64,000 nucleotides of DNA. It comes from Amylostereum areolatum (taxonomy: Eukaryota; Basidiomycota; Agaricomycetes; Russulales; Stereaceae). Positions within the stretch are counted from its first letter, which is position 1, and every line of letters begins with the position of its first letter. Position numbers and translations under genes: made by a program. Shown in pieces: positions 1 through 11,693 of the stretch. The notes beneath the pieces are model-generated. The model saw only the letters and a program-made list of their open reading frames with translations, did not search any database and was not told where the DNA came from. The stretch covers positions 392,748-456,747 of the forward strand of contig SAXG01000035.1 of assembly GCA_012932865.1 (NCBI GenBank), given 5' to 3'.

Positions 1-343
1 CTCTATACACTACAGCGGACGCGTTGTTCGTGGATTACACTGCTTTCTCCGCTCCCGGGCACGCCGGTTGACTGGAATTCTACTCCCGCGCGAATGGGTT
101 TCCGAAGTCGTCCGCGAGATGTCCTGGACAGCGTTTCGGTACGACATAGCGTCGGTCCTCCGGTGAGTGAGCCCCTGTCATCCTCAACTCCTAGGTCGCC
201 TTCCCATTCACGTACGCTAACATGAACAAAATAGACACTGTCCGCTTCCATTTGGATGCGATCATTGCGACGCGAACCCGGCCGGACGGCGAAGACGGAG
301 AAACAAGGATGTCAATGCGCGGCGTGCCACCTGCGACGCTTTG
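1..343 (+). other. possible 3' end of a gene entering from the left edge
   Basis: I see an intron-like segment at about 163-234: a GTGAGT donor, a GCTAAC branch-like site and a TAG acceptor. In one frame the upstream exon has no stop from base 3 and reads through PREWVSEVVREMSWTAFRY; splicing continues it for roughly 50 codons. Other frames are also partly open and minus-strand ORFs overlap, so neither product nor strand is certain. No family is recognised. Confidence 0.25.
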
Positions 344-1099
344 AACAATGAAGAGGCAGTGGTCAGGGTCCCAGGGAGCGCGCATTGAAATTGATGGTTT
401 CACCGACGCAAGCTGCCAGGACCTTATCTTCGGAGATGGTCGCCTGCAGACGCAGTGACGGATGTCGTCAGCCTAGCTACTGCTTTATTCGTACTGTACT
501 TCATGCATTGCTCTATTTGTAGTCTGCACTTCCATATCATTCTATAGCCACGCAGACGCACGCGAATACTACATCGTCTTTACTTTGCCAATTCTATTCT
601 CAGTACGTTAGGATGGATTTGTGAACGTCGCAAGAAACCCAGCCTCCACTCCAACTCGAATCGGACTAGAGCCGAACGTACTGAACGTTGAACCTGCACC
701 GCGTCATTTCCGTGCGAAACGCTCGTTCACGGAAGCCGCCTTGCGCCAGTTGAACAAGCGGGCGACCTGGGAAACGGCCACCGTCGAGCGCGCTTCGATC
801 ACTTGGGGACACTCGCAGAGCCTGTCAGTTAAAGACTCGACATTTGGAGCTTACCGCCGTCACGGAGGCTCGCTCGTCCGCACGAAGTCCACGAAGGACT
901 CCGCTCCGATTCCTAAGAAAGACCCGTCACACAATGACGATTGCCCGCCTGAGCTTCCTCGCACGGTTTCAATAAGCAACACGATCCCTGATTGATTACT
1001 TCCAACACAAAAAAAGACCCGTACATGGAAAAAAGTACCAAAAATGAAAAGAGAGGATGCGCAGCGCGCGGCCGGGCACGCTGCTCCGAGAGACCTTCT
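344..1099. other. intergenic, one unconvincing open frame
   Basis: A plus-strand frame at 621-995 (124 codons, rich in Ser, Thr and Arg) begins only at GTG, with a TAG just upstream. It could be an internal exon but has no recognised similarity. The rest is the 3' flank of the AA9 gene, which is transcribed toward it. Confidence 0.3.
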
Positions 1100-2294
1100 T
1101 CATGACGATCGCGCCGAACGGCGGTGGATGGCGGGCATACCGGTAGCGTGACGGTTCACTAGACCCCCGGGCTGGTTATCCCGCTTCTTGGTCTTGGCCT
1201 TGCACGACTGGTCAGATCCCGAGGGGGAAGGAGTAGACGGGTCGGCGGCGCCAGTGCTGGAGGGTGCGGCAGCAGAAGACTCAGTAGGTACACCCGAAGG
1301 GGTTGACGCCGCGGACTCCGTCGACGTGGGCGTTGAGGACGACGAGGAACCGTTATCAGTGGAGTTCGAAGCGGGGGGTCCTCCGATGGTAGCGACGACA
1401 CCGCCAGGAAAATCGTACTTGATGGGCGTTGCATAAGGCTGGTCGGAAGATGGCCGTTATAATGGAGCGCGGAAGGGCAGAAGAAAAACATACTGCTAAC
1501 ATATGGATGCCGGGGTCGGAATCGGAGTAGAGGCCGGGAATGGAGACGGTCGGGCTGGCGGTACCGGTGGCGTCGCCGCCGACCTTGAGCTGAACACACC
1601 CAGGGTAAAACTCGGCACCGCCTACGGACCCAGCGGTGTGTAATGCGATGAGCTCTGAACGGAGGAGGTAGTTTCCGGCCTTCAGGTTCTTCGGGATCGT
1701 CGTCGACACCATGTTACCGTCAACTGCAGGAACGAACACCACGAAGTCAGCAACTATGATATGTAGGAAGTTATGAACGACGTACAGAACTCCTTCATCC
1801 ACCAGACACCGGCGGTCGCGTCCTTAGCCCCGACCTCGTCTGTCTTGAACCACTGAGCGTTGGTGGCGTCGAAAGTCGTGCAATCGGGGACACCGGTGCA
1901 TTCGGCCATGTAAGTCATGACAGGGCCGACATCATGGATCCACTACGCTCGAGGTCAAACGGGCAGCCGCGATGGAAGAAACACGAGCGCTTACAGTGAT
2001 GTTCCCATCGGCCCAAAGGACCTGGACGGTGCTACCAGGGTTCGCGTCGGCGATGAGGGCAGCATTCTTGGACTCCAGACCGCACACGAGGTCGGGGTTG
2101 GTGGCGCCCTTGACGGGACCGTTGTCGTACGCCTTGGTTGGGCGAATGGCAGTTGTCTTGGGATCGCCACCGGGGCCGTTTCCCATATAGGATTTGCCGT
2201 CGATGACGACCTTCATGAGGGCGCCATGGGCGGATACGCTAGGCAAAAGCGCGAGCAGCGCAAGAGAAAGTGGGGCGAGGGTTCTGTAGAGCAT
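1100..2294 (-). CDS. AA9 lytic polysaccharide monooxygenase (former GH61)
   Basis: Secreted copper enzyme that oxidatively cleaves cellulose or related beta-glucans. Four exons (2294-1995, 1942-1786, 1723-1494, 1438-1100) sum to 342 codons, about 341 residues. The first ATG is followed by a 22-residue signal peptide ending SVSA; the next residue is His23, the N-terminal half of the copper histidine brace. The second brace histidine is His103 in WIHDVGPVMTYMAEC. His181 in ELIALHTAG and the axial Tyr192 in EFYPGC match the family. The usual Gln two residues before that Tyr is Glu190 here. The sequence up to about residue 230 is the catalytic domain; the rest is a Ser/Thr/Pro-rich linker ending in a basic tail with no CBM1. 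A TATA-like box lies about 240 bp upstream. AA9 genes are commonly induced on plant biomass; nothing here shows the regulator. Confidence 0.93.
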
Positions 2295-2531
2295 CGCGGG
2301 GAATCTGGATAGCGTTGGGATTGATGGTTGGAATACGAGGTGGCGAGAGTTGGGGATCCTTTTGGAGAAGGGATCGGCGAGGGAGCGTGGAGATGCGCGC
2401 AGCGCACTCGTCGATAGCGACAGGAAGAGACCAGGAGGAAGGGGTGGAAAGCCTGGAGATGGGTGCGGATCGCGAGGAAAGTAGGATGGAGAGAAGCTGG
2501 GGAGAGAAAGAGACAGCGCGAACACGGGCCC

Positions 2532-2539
2532 TTATATAT
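2532..2539 (-). promoter_or_regulatory. TATA-like box of the AA9 gene
   Basis: TATATAAG-type sequence on the minus strand, about 240 bp before the LPMO ATG, implying a longish leader. Position and motif only. Confidence 0.4.
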
Positions 2540-2749
2540 GCGCATAACTTGCTTGTCGGCGGCGGCATCCGCGAGGGCCAAAAGTCGAGATAATGGAGAG
2601 GCCAGACGCGAGTGGCCGGCGGCGCCGACACAAACGATATGGCAAAGGGAGGGCCCGCGTTGACGGGGGCAACGAAGCGGTGCGCTCTATTGTTCTCAGC
2701 GCGGGGCCGCAGGGTTGCTTCGTCTACTGGATGATCTTCAGAGCGGCAT

Positions 2750-3388
2750 TCAGTTCTTCATGGCCACCGGAGAGCCCCGCTTCTCAGACGTTCTCCTGGC
2801 TGGGCTTGGCTATATCTGTCCAATGCGATGAGTATTGGAATGTGAACGCGGCACGAGATACTCACTTCCATAGGTTTGTGTCCAGCGTATAAACGCCTTA
2901 ACTTCTTCGTCCACAAGTTGAATGTCTTGTCTTTGGGAACCCACCCAACCGTCGGCCTGGAAGGAGGAAGACTGGAATTTAGCCTATCACGCGTACTTCG
3001 ATAACGAAGGGTACCAGTACCAGGAGATGCGCACTTTGAGACGCAGGTCTTCCATCACGCGTACGCGCTCGTCGCCCTTGGGGAAGTACACATCGGAGTG
3101 GCTATTGGTGTCTTTAAAGAAGTCAGCGTGAAAGCGTAGACAGAGAGCGCCTGACGTACCGACGTCTGGAGGCGAGTCTGCTCCTCGAACGATGCCGAAT
3201 TTGCTGAGGGCTGGCTTGCGTCCGAAGCCCCGCGTTCGTTCCCCAACAGAAGGCAGGAAAGCCGATAGCGAAGGTGCGTTCTGAATGACAACTCGAACGT
3301 GACAAAAACGAAAAGTTGTCTAGAAGAAAAGGGGGGGGGAGTCCGTCCACGGGCGTGAAGCATGTTGTACCGACGAAAATGCGCGCAT
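2750..3388 (-). CDS. unrecognised small multi-exon gene
   Basis: Minus-strand exons can be joined in one frame through four introns with good signals, including a GTACGT donor inside the middle of the gene. The product starts MRAFSS, then NAPSLSAFLPSVGERTRGFG, a charged middle part KGDERVRVMEDLRLKVRISW and WVPKDKTFNLWTKKLRRLYA, ending with a basic tail. About 125 residues, no signal peptide, no membrane segment, no family I recognise. The first exon is short and the start could lie further upstream. The alternating charged and aromatic composition and consistent splice sites argue for a real gene; lack of any recognised domain keeps confidence low. Confidence 0.35.
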
Positions 3389-4955
3389 GTTCAATGGGGA
3401 TGGCGCCGTCGAAAGAGCGGACTTGAAGACACTTTGGTCGTACGTTCAAGGCCAAGATGTGAACGCATGTTTCGAGGGGGCTTCAGAGACTCAGAGGGAA
3501 AAGTCCGTGGCGGCGGGGGGTTGCGATGATGGTACTTATGAGAAAAAGAGAAGACGCGTGCGCGTTGTTTACCCGCGTCCTCCTCTTCTTCCCACCACGA
3601 TCCCCACCATGATCATCCCACCTCCTCCCCATTCGAAGCCTTCGTTTACTTTCCCTTCTTCTCTCGATCGAAGTTCACCCACTTTCGTTCTGGGGTGTAC
3701 TGGGATTTGAAAGTTGGGCGATAAGTCACAACGGTACTGGTGTGTTCGTCGTCTCCCTTCATAATGACCGTCCCACCTCGTCCCACTCATCTATATCTAG
3801 CCTGAAACTCCCGCTCTAAATATTCCCTTTATATCTCGCCCTCATCTTTCTTTCGGTAAGTCCTTCCATGCTGTATTGTGCTATAAGTAACTTACACCGA
3901 GGCCCTCCGCCTTCTTTCCACTTGTGTCCGGCACGCCCACCTTCTCCCGCCTCCATATCACTTTTTTAAATCGCTCGACACTCCCCCTTCTTTTCATGCG
4001 CGAGAAAATCAAGTTGGATAGATGTTCCACTGGTTGTTTGAGGTGTGTTCTTCTGCTGGTATCCTCTCGGGCGTAAGTTGACGACGAATCAACCAGCGGG
4101 CTTTTTCCGAAGCTCTTTCAGTTTCAACTTATCTACCCCATCGAATTGATCCATACACCCGGGGAGAATGTGGCTTTTCGAGTCCTATGATGACCTATCG
4201 GGTACCCTTGCCCTTTTTTCCGTTGCTTTGCGCGAAGTGACCTCTCTTTCAGCTACAGCGAGCATCTGACTAGGTCAAACATCCACGCCAATCTTCCTTA
4301 ACTAGTTCGCCTGCGAAAGGTCAAATTCCCCGAAGCTAACGAGACCTTTAGAATCGGCACCGTCACATCCTTCACACAGCATCCTTGACAAATGGAACAC
4401 GAGCGCGGACCAGCCAAGGCCTTGTGGATGCTTGACGACTCGGATCGCATCATACATGTCCAATCGATTTCTTCTTCAAGGTGACGATTAGGATGTCTTT
4501 GTTGATGAGCAGTGTGCTGGCGCTCTGCAGTGGGTGCATGGAGGGTTCGATCCCCTCCAGAGCGATTCGAATACAATATGGTGTGCCTTGACGGAACTCG
4601 CGCAGTGAAGCTAGGCTCGTACATTTGCACATTTGCCCTATATCCTAGCAACGCCGGTCTGAGATGGGTAGGCATCCCGTGCCGCAGGTATGGGCCTCCG
4701 GAGGCCTTTAGCAGCGCGTGGTCAGCCTTGGTTCCTTTATTCGAGTGTTCGAGGGTCTTTGATCTCGGAAACATAGTGGCATGGGCTTTTCTAGCGGTTT
4801 GTCCATTCGGCCGCCCAGGATCGCGATACAAACGAAAGGCGCCGGTTTCATCACGCAGAAATCATTGTTCTTGGCCTCGCCACAGACACAAGTGCGGATT
4901 TTCAGCATCGCGCAGTCGAGAGCGCTTTGAAACCTTGTCCTGGCCAAACCTTCCC
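3389..4955. other. gene-poor stretch
   Basis: Pyrimidine-rich plus strand around 3580-4000. Overlapping frames on both strands at 4298-4964 have no recognisable product and biased shadow composition. An isolated structured hairpin at 4520-4563 resembles a tRNA T arm but lacks the rest of a tRNA. Confidence 0.5.
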
Positions 4956-4967
4956 TATATATAAATA
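4956..4967 (+). promoter_or_regulatory. TATA box upstream of the MYND pseudogene
   Basis: A TATATATAAATA run about 35-45 bp before the ATG at 5002, correctly placed for a short-leader fungal promoter. Confidence 0.45.
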
Positions 4968-5001
4968 TCGTGCGTCTCTGTCCTCGGTTTAGCTATTGCT
5001 C

Positions 5002-6943
5002 ATGAAGCCCTTTCTGTGTCTCTCCCAGTGTGCAACTGGACGGTGTTGTACCACTCGCTCTCGCGACCACAACAATACAGAGAGCCCTTGTTTTGGTGAC
5101 TTCGATTTCGCCAAATTAAAGAGGTTCTCTGACCGCGTCCGAGCACGATTCAACGCCTTGAACGCACGCAATGAACCATGCTGGGACGATGAAGAATTCC
5201 TAACGATGTATGCGGGGCTCATCGCCTGCGCGCGTAACCTCTTTCCCTTAAAGCTCACGATCAAGGACGTCAAACGAAATAAGAGCGCATTTCAGAGCGT
5301 TTCGGCCGTTCACTTCCTGTTCTGCGACATGATATCAGAGCACCTCGACCTGCTGCTGGACGAGCCACGACGAGTACGTTCATCATTCTCTCTCCCTCTC
5401 CCCCGAATTAACTCGCTATGCTCTCAGGAAGTCCTTCACAGTGTCATCGAGGGCATCCTATATATCCAGGCATTTTGGGCCGGTTGGCACGGGGAGGGCC
5501 GAAGCGCAATGGCGAACCGCGTGCCAAAGCTAGTGGGCGTCTGTCGTGCGCTATGGAAGCATCGTGCGCGCTTCTTCGCGGCGTGGGCGGTCGCGGCGGA
5601 CGGTGAGTTCGAGGCCCGGTGCGACAAAGGCCTCGCAATCTGCGCCGGCGGAGTCGTCACGTTCTTCGCCAAAACCTACAGTTACAGGTGCGTCCCCCCA
5701 CCCTCCCCCCACGCTCCGCGCCGTTTTGAACAGTAGCCTCACCCATCTCCGTTTTCCGAAGCTGCAGGGGCTGCTTGGACCTGCTTGGACCTGCCGACGT
5801 TGAGGTCGCCCGTCTGTGCTTCTTCATGTGGTTCCATTACCCCGCAGACGTCTCGGACTGCGCCTCCATCTGGTATGACCTCCTCCTCGACCTCAACGCC
5901 GCCGCCACCAGCGTGCACGACGCCCTCCAAGACGCCGCGCGGTCGCTCGCGGTCGAATGTGGTGGAGCGACCTTGTTGGCGCGCTTCTACCGCGACCTTG
6001 ACGACAACGAGTGCATTGGGGACGGTCTGACGAGGTGCGTGCGCGCCATCACCGCGTTTGAGGGCCTAAAGACCGTCGTGCGGACGAGTGGCGCGCAAGT
6101 GGAACTATGCTCTCGCTTGAGCAAGGCGTATCTCAGACAGACGATGCATGGTATCCCGCCGGACACGCAACATCTCTGGGAACTGATCTTCGATCTGTTC
6201 AGGTGTGTATACGACCGCGTCCAGGTGCTTCGAAAATGTGGCTGAATCCGAGTTCCATAGACTGCTCCTGGATGACCCATCCAAACGAGCGGTGCGAGAC
6301 ATGCTGGAGATCATCGTCCCCCTCCTGAATCGCGGCGTTCTCATCAAGCGCGGTTATAACCCTAAAGAACACTCGTCAGTGCACCCACTTCCTTGACCAC
6401 ATATCTAAACATCTGATGCACGCAATCACTTCCAGGCACGTGCGCTGAAGTCGTGCGGGACATGACTGCCCTCGCCTCGACCTACAAAGACGTTCGCCGC
6501 GGCTAGGGAAAGCGAATATACGCCACGCTTCGTCGGTGTGCGAAGGAAGAATGGTACCCCACCGTCAGATACCTTCGCGCAGCCATCGGTCGGAATCCTC
6601 TGCTCCAATCCCTCCGCAGCCTCTCAAAAACGTGGTCGACATTCTGTGCCGCGCTGGGCTTCAGCGAGGAGCGCGCACGTTCGCGCACCTTCTGTGGGTG
6701 GAAGGAGTGCGAGTACCACGACTCAAAGTCGCCTTCACAGCGAATGCGGCTCTGCCGGAAGTGCAGGAGGGTGTGCTACTGCGACAAGAAGTGCCAGAGA
6801 CAGTAAGTTTTCCTGGAATGTTCAGGCGACGGGTTGACTCACGAGTTTCTGTGTCAGGGACTGGAAGAACAGGCCATAAAGTCGCGTGTGGAGGGCATGA
6901 AAAGATGAATGCCACGAAGTTTAGGAGAAGGTATGTGCAGTAG
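5002..6943 (+). pseudogene. MYND-type zinc-finger protein, apparently decayed
   Basis: ATG at 5002. Exons 5002-5373, 5428-5687, 5768-6150 and 6203 onward join in frame; introns are 52-80 nt. The long N-terminal region is helical, without a recognised domain, as in the lineage-specific agaricomycete MYND proteins. The C-terminal MYND finger is clear: C-x4-C in TFCGWKECEY, then LCRKCRRVCYCDKKCQ, then DWKN. Two lesions are visible. An in-frame TAG at 6504-6506 separates the helical part from the finger-bearing part. One extra base near 6868-6873 splits DWKN from GHKVAC, the final ligand pair of the finger. A frame change in the intron around 6353-6436 is also uncertain. MYND fingers usually mediate protein-protein contacts. 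Either a pseudogene or an intact gene with assembly indels; the stop codon favours decay. Confidence 0.65.
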
Positions 6944-7573
6944 TTGAGTGTAATTACATAAAACGTTGTAAGAATACGTAGATCGGGGTCGGTGAGAGAG
7001 TCACTGGTAGTCTGCCAGTCAGTGGACCCGACGACGGGAAATCAAAGACGTGTGAGAATCGCACGTCACATGATCGCGTTGCTGCGTATGTTCCCGCCGA
7101 TCCCGACATCGTCTCTACCCTTCCCTACCATGACATCCGGTACAGTAATATACTATGCCCCCGCACGCGTCTCAATTCCAGTCGAAGATCTTCATACCGC
7201 GGTAAACTACTGCATCGGCGAGTCCACGTTGGAACATACGAACACCAGCACCACAGCCTAGGGTCCCGGGAGCGTCGACGTGCTGGCAGCAGTGTGTGGA
7301 TATTGCTTTCTGTTGTCTCTGAGTCTTGTCGAGTCTGTACCGCACGAGCCACAAAATATGCTCTATTCGTACTGATGTCTTTCTTTTCGAAGCTTACTTC
7401 ATACATCCCCACCTCGCCAGCACATCGCCTCGATCCGTATGCTAATGCGATTGAGTCAAAATCCACTTGGGCTCGCGGACCGACCCACATCATCCTCACA
7501 CCATGACTATCTCGCCCAGGCATTCCTTGACTTGCAGCTCTTCTTTCCCTTCATTACACAGAACTCGAACATT
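6944..7573. other. intergenic
   Basis: Holds the SDR1 upstream region. A plus-strand frame at 6992-7261 has no recognisable similarity. No other structure seen. Confidence 0.4.
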
Positions 7574-8652
7574 ATGCCATCGTGGGTTGTTACTGGAGCG
7601 TCGAGAGGAATCGGACTCGAGTTCGTTCGCCAACTGGTGCGCGGTCTTTCCATCTCACATCCCTCCCCGTCGCTGACATCTACTTGGAGGCTTCCGACCC
7701 GTCCAACGTTGTTTTCGCCCTCGTGAGGAAAAAAGACGCGGCGAAGCATCTTCTGCCTCTCGTCGGCGGAAATCTCTACGCGCTTGAGGCGGACATCACA
7801 GACCACAAGGCGTTGAAGGTGAGTTTTTTCGCGTTTATTGGTACGCGATCTCAGGCGGTTTATGTGCGGAGTCGTAGGCTGCTGCCGCCGAGGTGGCGAA
7901 GGTTACTGAGGGTACGCTGGACGTGCTCATCAACAACGCTGCACAGACAGCAGGACAGTATTTCTTCACCGCGCTCACGGAACTGTACGTCGTTTGTTCC
8001 TCCGTCCGGGACTCAATCGAACAGAAGTACAGTGAGGGACAGGAGCTTGAGGAAGAGATGTTCGACACCGTGAGTGCTCTTTGTTCTTCCGTCTCTGGCC
8101 TTATCGACCAGCCTTCCGCTCCATCTCAGTATCGCGTCAACGTCGTCGGCGTCATGTACACCTATCAACGCGTTCCTCCCCCTTCTCCGCGCCGGTTCTA
8201 CCAAGAAAATAATTACCCTTTCATCTCCCGGAGGCGACGTCGAGTTCATACGCAAGACGGACATCAAATTCATGGTCGCGTACGCTGCGTCCAAGGCTGC
8301 GCTCAACATGATCGTCCTGAAGTACGCGATTCAGCTGCGGGAGGAGGGGTTTATCTGCACCGCCGTCATCCCGACGATCGTGAATTCGGCAGCGCCGATC
8401 GTCGGCTCCAGTGAGTTACTCGTCGTCTTTCGTGAGCGCGTGGTGGCTGATGCCTCGGATGCAGACGAGCTGCCGCCTGGATTTCAAGAGTCTGTTGACT
8501 TGATTAAGAGCGTGTATCCCGACTGGACTCCGGTCGTGCTACGGCCGGAAGAGTGCGCTGAGATCTGCTTGGGGACGATTTCAAAGTTGGAGGCGAAGGA
8601 TAATGGTGCCTTCGTGTCGGCAAAGGGTGGGACGGCGCTTTTTGAGGATTAA
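7574..8652 (+). CDS. short-chain dehydrogenase/reductase, copy 1 (frameshifted)
   Basis: NAD(P)-dependent oxidoreductase of the classical SDR fold, similar in layout to C-factor/sniffer-type short SDRs. Exons 7574-7636, 7690-7818, 7878-7984, 8033-8069, 8130 onward, then a last exon from about 8470. Visible motifs: cofactor loop TGASRGIG at residues 7-14, LDVLINNAA, and the active-site YAASKAALN (Tyr-x3-Lys). C terminus AKGGTALFED. One extra T near 8163 breaks YRVNVVGVMYT from INAFLPLLRAG; without it the frame is continuous. Copy 2 (12326-13427) has the same exon layout and is closely related. The MFS exporter lies between the two copies, which suggests a shared role, but the substrate is unknown. 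Either a very recent pseudogene or an assembly indel. Confidence 0.85.
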
Positions 8653-9785
8653 GTTGCTTATTACTTCAGTGTCGCTGAGCTCAGCGCCACGGAAATATTC
8701 GCCTGCCAGTCTATCGGTACACTTGCTTACCTTTGGCCTTCTCGGCTCTATCCCCACTATATCGCCCTCATCATAGTTACCTACCGCACCTCCAAACCTC
8801 CAAACCTGTAGAACAAAAAATTCAGGGCTCCGGATCATGACCTTCCATCTCGGATCCAGAACGAGGAAGTCTGCAGAGGACGTGAGAATAAGTGGGGAAT
8901 GGGAAGCGTGATATGCAGGATACGTTACTACGTACGACTATATGAGAACTTGACACAAAAACGAGGCGAAGCCAAACGTAGTGAGAGAGGCGGATAATGG
9001 TAGCGTGGGAATTGTGTAAATAAAAGTGATGTCAGAGCGTCGCTTCATCCGAAAACCTGGTTTGCAAAGCCTCGCACGACTCTGCGCCATCTAAGGACAG
9101 CTTTCCCCTCTTCATCCCCCAGGTCTGGAGATAAAAACACAGCTCATCCACCTCACCCTCCGCTGTTCAAACTACAAGTGTGATCCCTCGGTGGGTCCCC
9201 GTGATCTCGATTATCTACAAGCTGACGCGTCGACTTTTGAAGCAATTGAAACTTGCGTCAGCCACCCACTCACTCATCAGATCCGGTGCGTTTTCTTCGT
9301 CAGGTTTGCGTACTGGCGCCTACTGGCGCCTTCGTGACCCACCTCTAATACATATATATAGAATGTGAACGTACATTCATGGCGACACGCCGCAATCGCA
9401 GTGTCTGACCAATTGGGCAACTGGCTGTTTCCGAGACATCACCACCGCCTCCCTTGGAAGTTGGAACGCCCGTCCAAGTCCTCCCTCTTTACCGTCGCGC
9501 AACTCGAAACCTATTTGACACCATGCGCACCTGCGTGGTTGTGGGCTGCGACGCGTGTGCCAGTTTCCACCGTCAGCGCGTCAGCGATGGAAAGAGGGGC
9601 TGCCCGATGCTCCCCCGGACTGACAATTGATTCATACATATGTGCGTATGCATCCGCGACATCCCTAAATGATCGACCGAGGATGACGAACGAGTTGTCA
9701 GCTTATTGAATCCACCGTTCCGCCGTCGAGATCCAAGTTTATAAACCAGCCTCCTCCTTCGCGGTTTCTCCCGCAGCTGCTCCCA
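8653..9785. other. intergenic; probable promoter and leader of the MFS gene
   Basis: A 10-bp tandem TACTGGCGCC occurs twice at 9311-9330 and a TATATATA-like run at 9352-9360. Open frames at 9180-9709 are short and unrecognised. Could include non-coding leader exons. Confidence 0.4.
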
Positions 9786-11693
9786 ATGTCCTCCAGTCTC
9801 TTCCACGATACCTTCTTTGGCTATATGCTACGCATCGTGTTCGGCTCGAAGATACTGCCCCATGCAGACGAAGTTGAACTCCCTATGGTATGGCGAGCTA
9901 CGATAGACGACAAGACGGAGAAGCAGAAGGAGCCGTCCATCCGTGAAGTGGCTCGGGATGAAGAAGGCGCCCCGTCGATGCACACCGTTGTCGAGGAGAT
10001 GTTCCCCTCCCAATCCACCCCTTCACTAGCCACCACAATCGGCGCGCAAGAGATACAGACCGTGGAGAAAGGGTCGGATACGCTTTTGGTGGGATGGTAC
10101 GGCCCCAACGATCCCGACGTGAGCCCCCTTATCTTGTCCTCCTATTGTCGCCTTACTCTGTTTTCAGAACCCTCAGAACTGGTCGTCCGGAAAGAAGGCC
10201 TGGGTTCTCTTCCAAACGTGCTTTTTGACGTTTTCCGTTTACGTCGGATCCTCGATATATACCGCGGGCCTCACGGACGTTACGGAAAAGTTTCATGTCA
10301 GCACAGTCGCCGCCACCGTCGGTCTTACATGCTTCGTCGCAGGCTATGGTATCGGTACGTACCGTGGTTGATCTCCCTTCCCGCTCCTTGCTTATGTGCG
10401 TACGTAGGACCGATGCTATGGGCTCCTATGAGCGAGATGCCGTACATTGGGCGCGTACCCGTGTACATCCTTACGTTGGTCGTATTCGTCGCACTCCAAG
10501 TCCCCACCGCCCTCGCCTCCAACTTCGGAATGTTGCTCGCATTTCGGTTCCTCACGGGCTTTTTCGGCTCGCCTATACTTGCCACCGGTGGCGCCACAGT
10601 CGCCGACATGTACTCGCCCAAGAAGCGCGCGTACGGCATGACGCTGTGGGGTCTTTTTGCGGTGCGTACTTTCTCTCCGTCATCTGAACATCAAATTTAC
10701 TCTTCCCAGGCTCTGGGACCCGTCATGGGCCCGCTCGTCGGTGGCTTCGCCGCGAATGCTAAAGGATGGACATGGACGATCTGGGAGCTCACATGGCTCT
10801 CGGGAACGGCCCTCGTTATTCTCTTTTTCTTCTTCCCCGAAACCTCCCCCGCCAACATCCTCTTCCGCCGCGCGGCCCGTCTCCGCAAAGCAACGGGTAA
10901 CCCGAATCTCAAGTCCGAGTCCGAAATTGAGGCAGAGCATATGACGCCGCGCGACGTCGCGATGATCGCGCTCGTGCGCCCGTTCACGCTCAACTTCCAA
11001 GAACCGATCGTGCTCGCGCTCAACCTGTACATCGGGCTCGTCTATGCTCTCCTTTACATTTGGTTCGAGTCCTTCCCCCTCGTCTTCATCGGCATCTACG
11101 GATTCCGCCCCCAAATCCTCGGGTTGTCATACCTTGGAATATTGATCGGTACGCTCGGCGTCATCCCGCCGTTCTTTTGGTATCTGTGGAAGTACCAGGA
11201 GCCGAAGTATAATGCGGCGGGGGACTTGAGGCCAGAGGAGAGGATGCCTGTGGCGATCGTGGGCGCGCTGATCCTGCCGATATCTTTGTTCTGGTTCGGG
11301 TGGAGTTCGAGGGAGAGCGTGCACTGGATCGTGCCCATCATCGGCTCCAGTTTGTTTGGTTTCTCCGTAATGCTCCTTTTCGTGCGTTCTCTCCCACTTT
11401 TCGTGAATGGCGTGCTGATAGGTTGCGTTCAGAACGTCGTGCTGAATTACCTCGCGGATACATACCCTCTGTACGCTGCTTCCGTCCTCGCGGGAAACGA
11501 CCTCGTCCGCTCCTCGTTCGGCGCGTCTTTCCCGCTCTTTGCGGGTGCGATGTACCGAAACCTCGGGATTGGGTGGGCGAGCACGTTGCTAGCGCTCTTG
11601 GCGTGCTTGTTCATTCCCATCCCGATCCTGCTGTACAAGTATGGGGAGCGTATTCGGTTGGCGAGTCAGCGCGCGAGGCATGACTTTGATTGA
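9786..11693 (+). CDS. MFS transporter, DHA1 (drug/polyamine:H+ antiporter) type
   Basis: Plasma-membrane exporter. Although 9786-11693 is open throughout in one frame, that reading includes introns; the real exons are 9786-10118, 10168-10354, 10408-10661, 10710-11381 and 11433-11693, giving 568 residues. The second exon is in a different frame and supplies NPQNWSSGKKAW, the standard DHA1 entry to TM1. Typical motifs follow: GPMLWAPMSEMPYIGRVPVY (loop 2-3 signature), LGPVMGPLVGGF (TM5, antiporter motif C-like) and ADTYPLYAASVLAGN before TM11. About 110 residues of hydrophilic N terminus, 12 predicted membrane segments and a basic C-terminal tail. Family members export drugs, polyamines or mycotoxins. 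It sits between two SDR paralogues, all on the plus strand. Confidence 0.9.
   Translation: MSSSLFHDTFFGYMLRIVFGSKILPHADEVELPMVWRATIDDKTEKQKEPSIREVARDEEGAPSMHTVVEEMFPSQSTPSLATTIGAQEIQTVEKGSDTLLVGWYGPNDPDVSPLILSSYCRLTLFSEPSELVVRKEGLGSLPNVLFDVFRLRRILDIYRGPHGRYGKVSCQHSRRHRRSYMLRRRLWYRYVPWLISLPAPCLCAYVGPMLWAPMSEMPYIGRVPVYILTLVVFVALQVPTALASNFGMLLAFRFLTGFFGSPILATGGATVADMYSPKKRAYGMTLWGLFAVRTFSPSSEHQIYSSQALGPVMGPLVGGFAANAKGWTWTIWELTWLSGTALVILFFFFPETSPANILFRRAARLRKATGNPNLKSESEIEAEHMTPRDVAMIALVRPFTLNFQEPIVLALNLYIGLVYALLYIWFESFPLVFIGIYGFRPQILGLSYLGILIGTLGVIPPFFWYLWKYQEPKYNAAGDLRPEERMPVAIVGALILPISLFWFGWSSRESVHWIVPIIGSSLFGFSVMLLFVRSLPLFVNGVLIGCVQNVVLNYLADTYPLYAASVLAGNDLVRSSFGASFPLFAGAMYRNLGIGWASTLLALLACLFIPIPILLYKYGERIRLASQRARHDFD

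Noticed and set aside
4520..4563. tRNA-like T arm (GAGGG-TTCGATC-CCCTC) enclosed by a 7-bp stem
   Set aside because: Only about 13 nt separate the outer stem from the T arm, leaving no room for D and anticodon arms; no matching acceptor strand 47 nt upstream.
9786..11693. Single 635-codon uninterrupted MFS frame as the protein
   Set aside because: It reads through introns and gives nonsense where the NPQNWSS/TM1 exon lies in another frame; spliced form is consistent in every phase.
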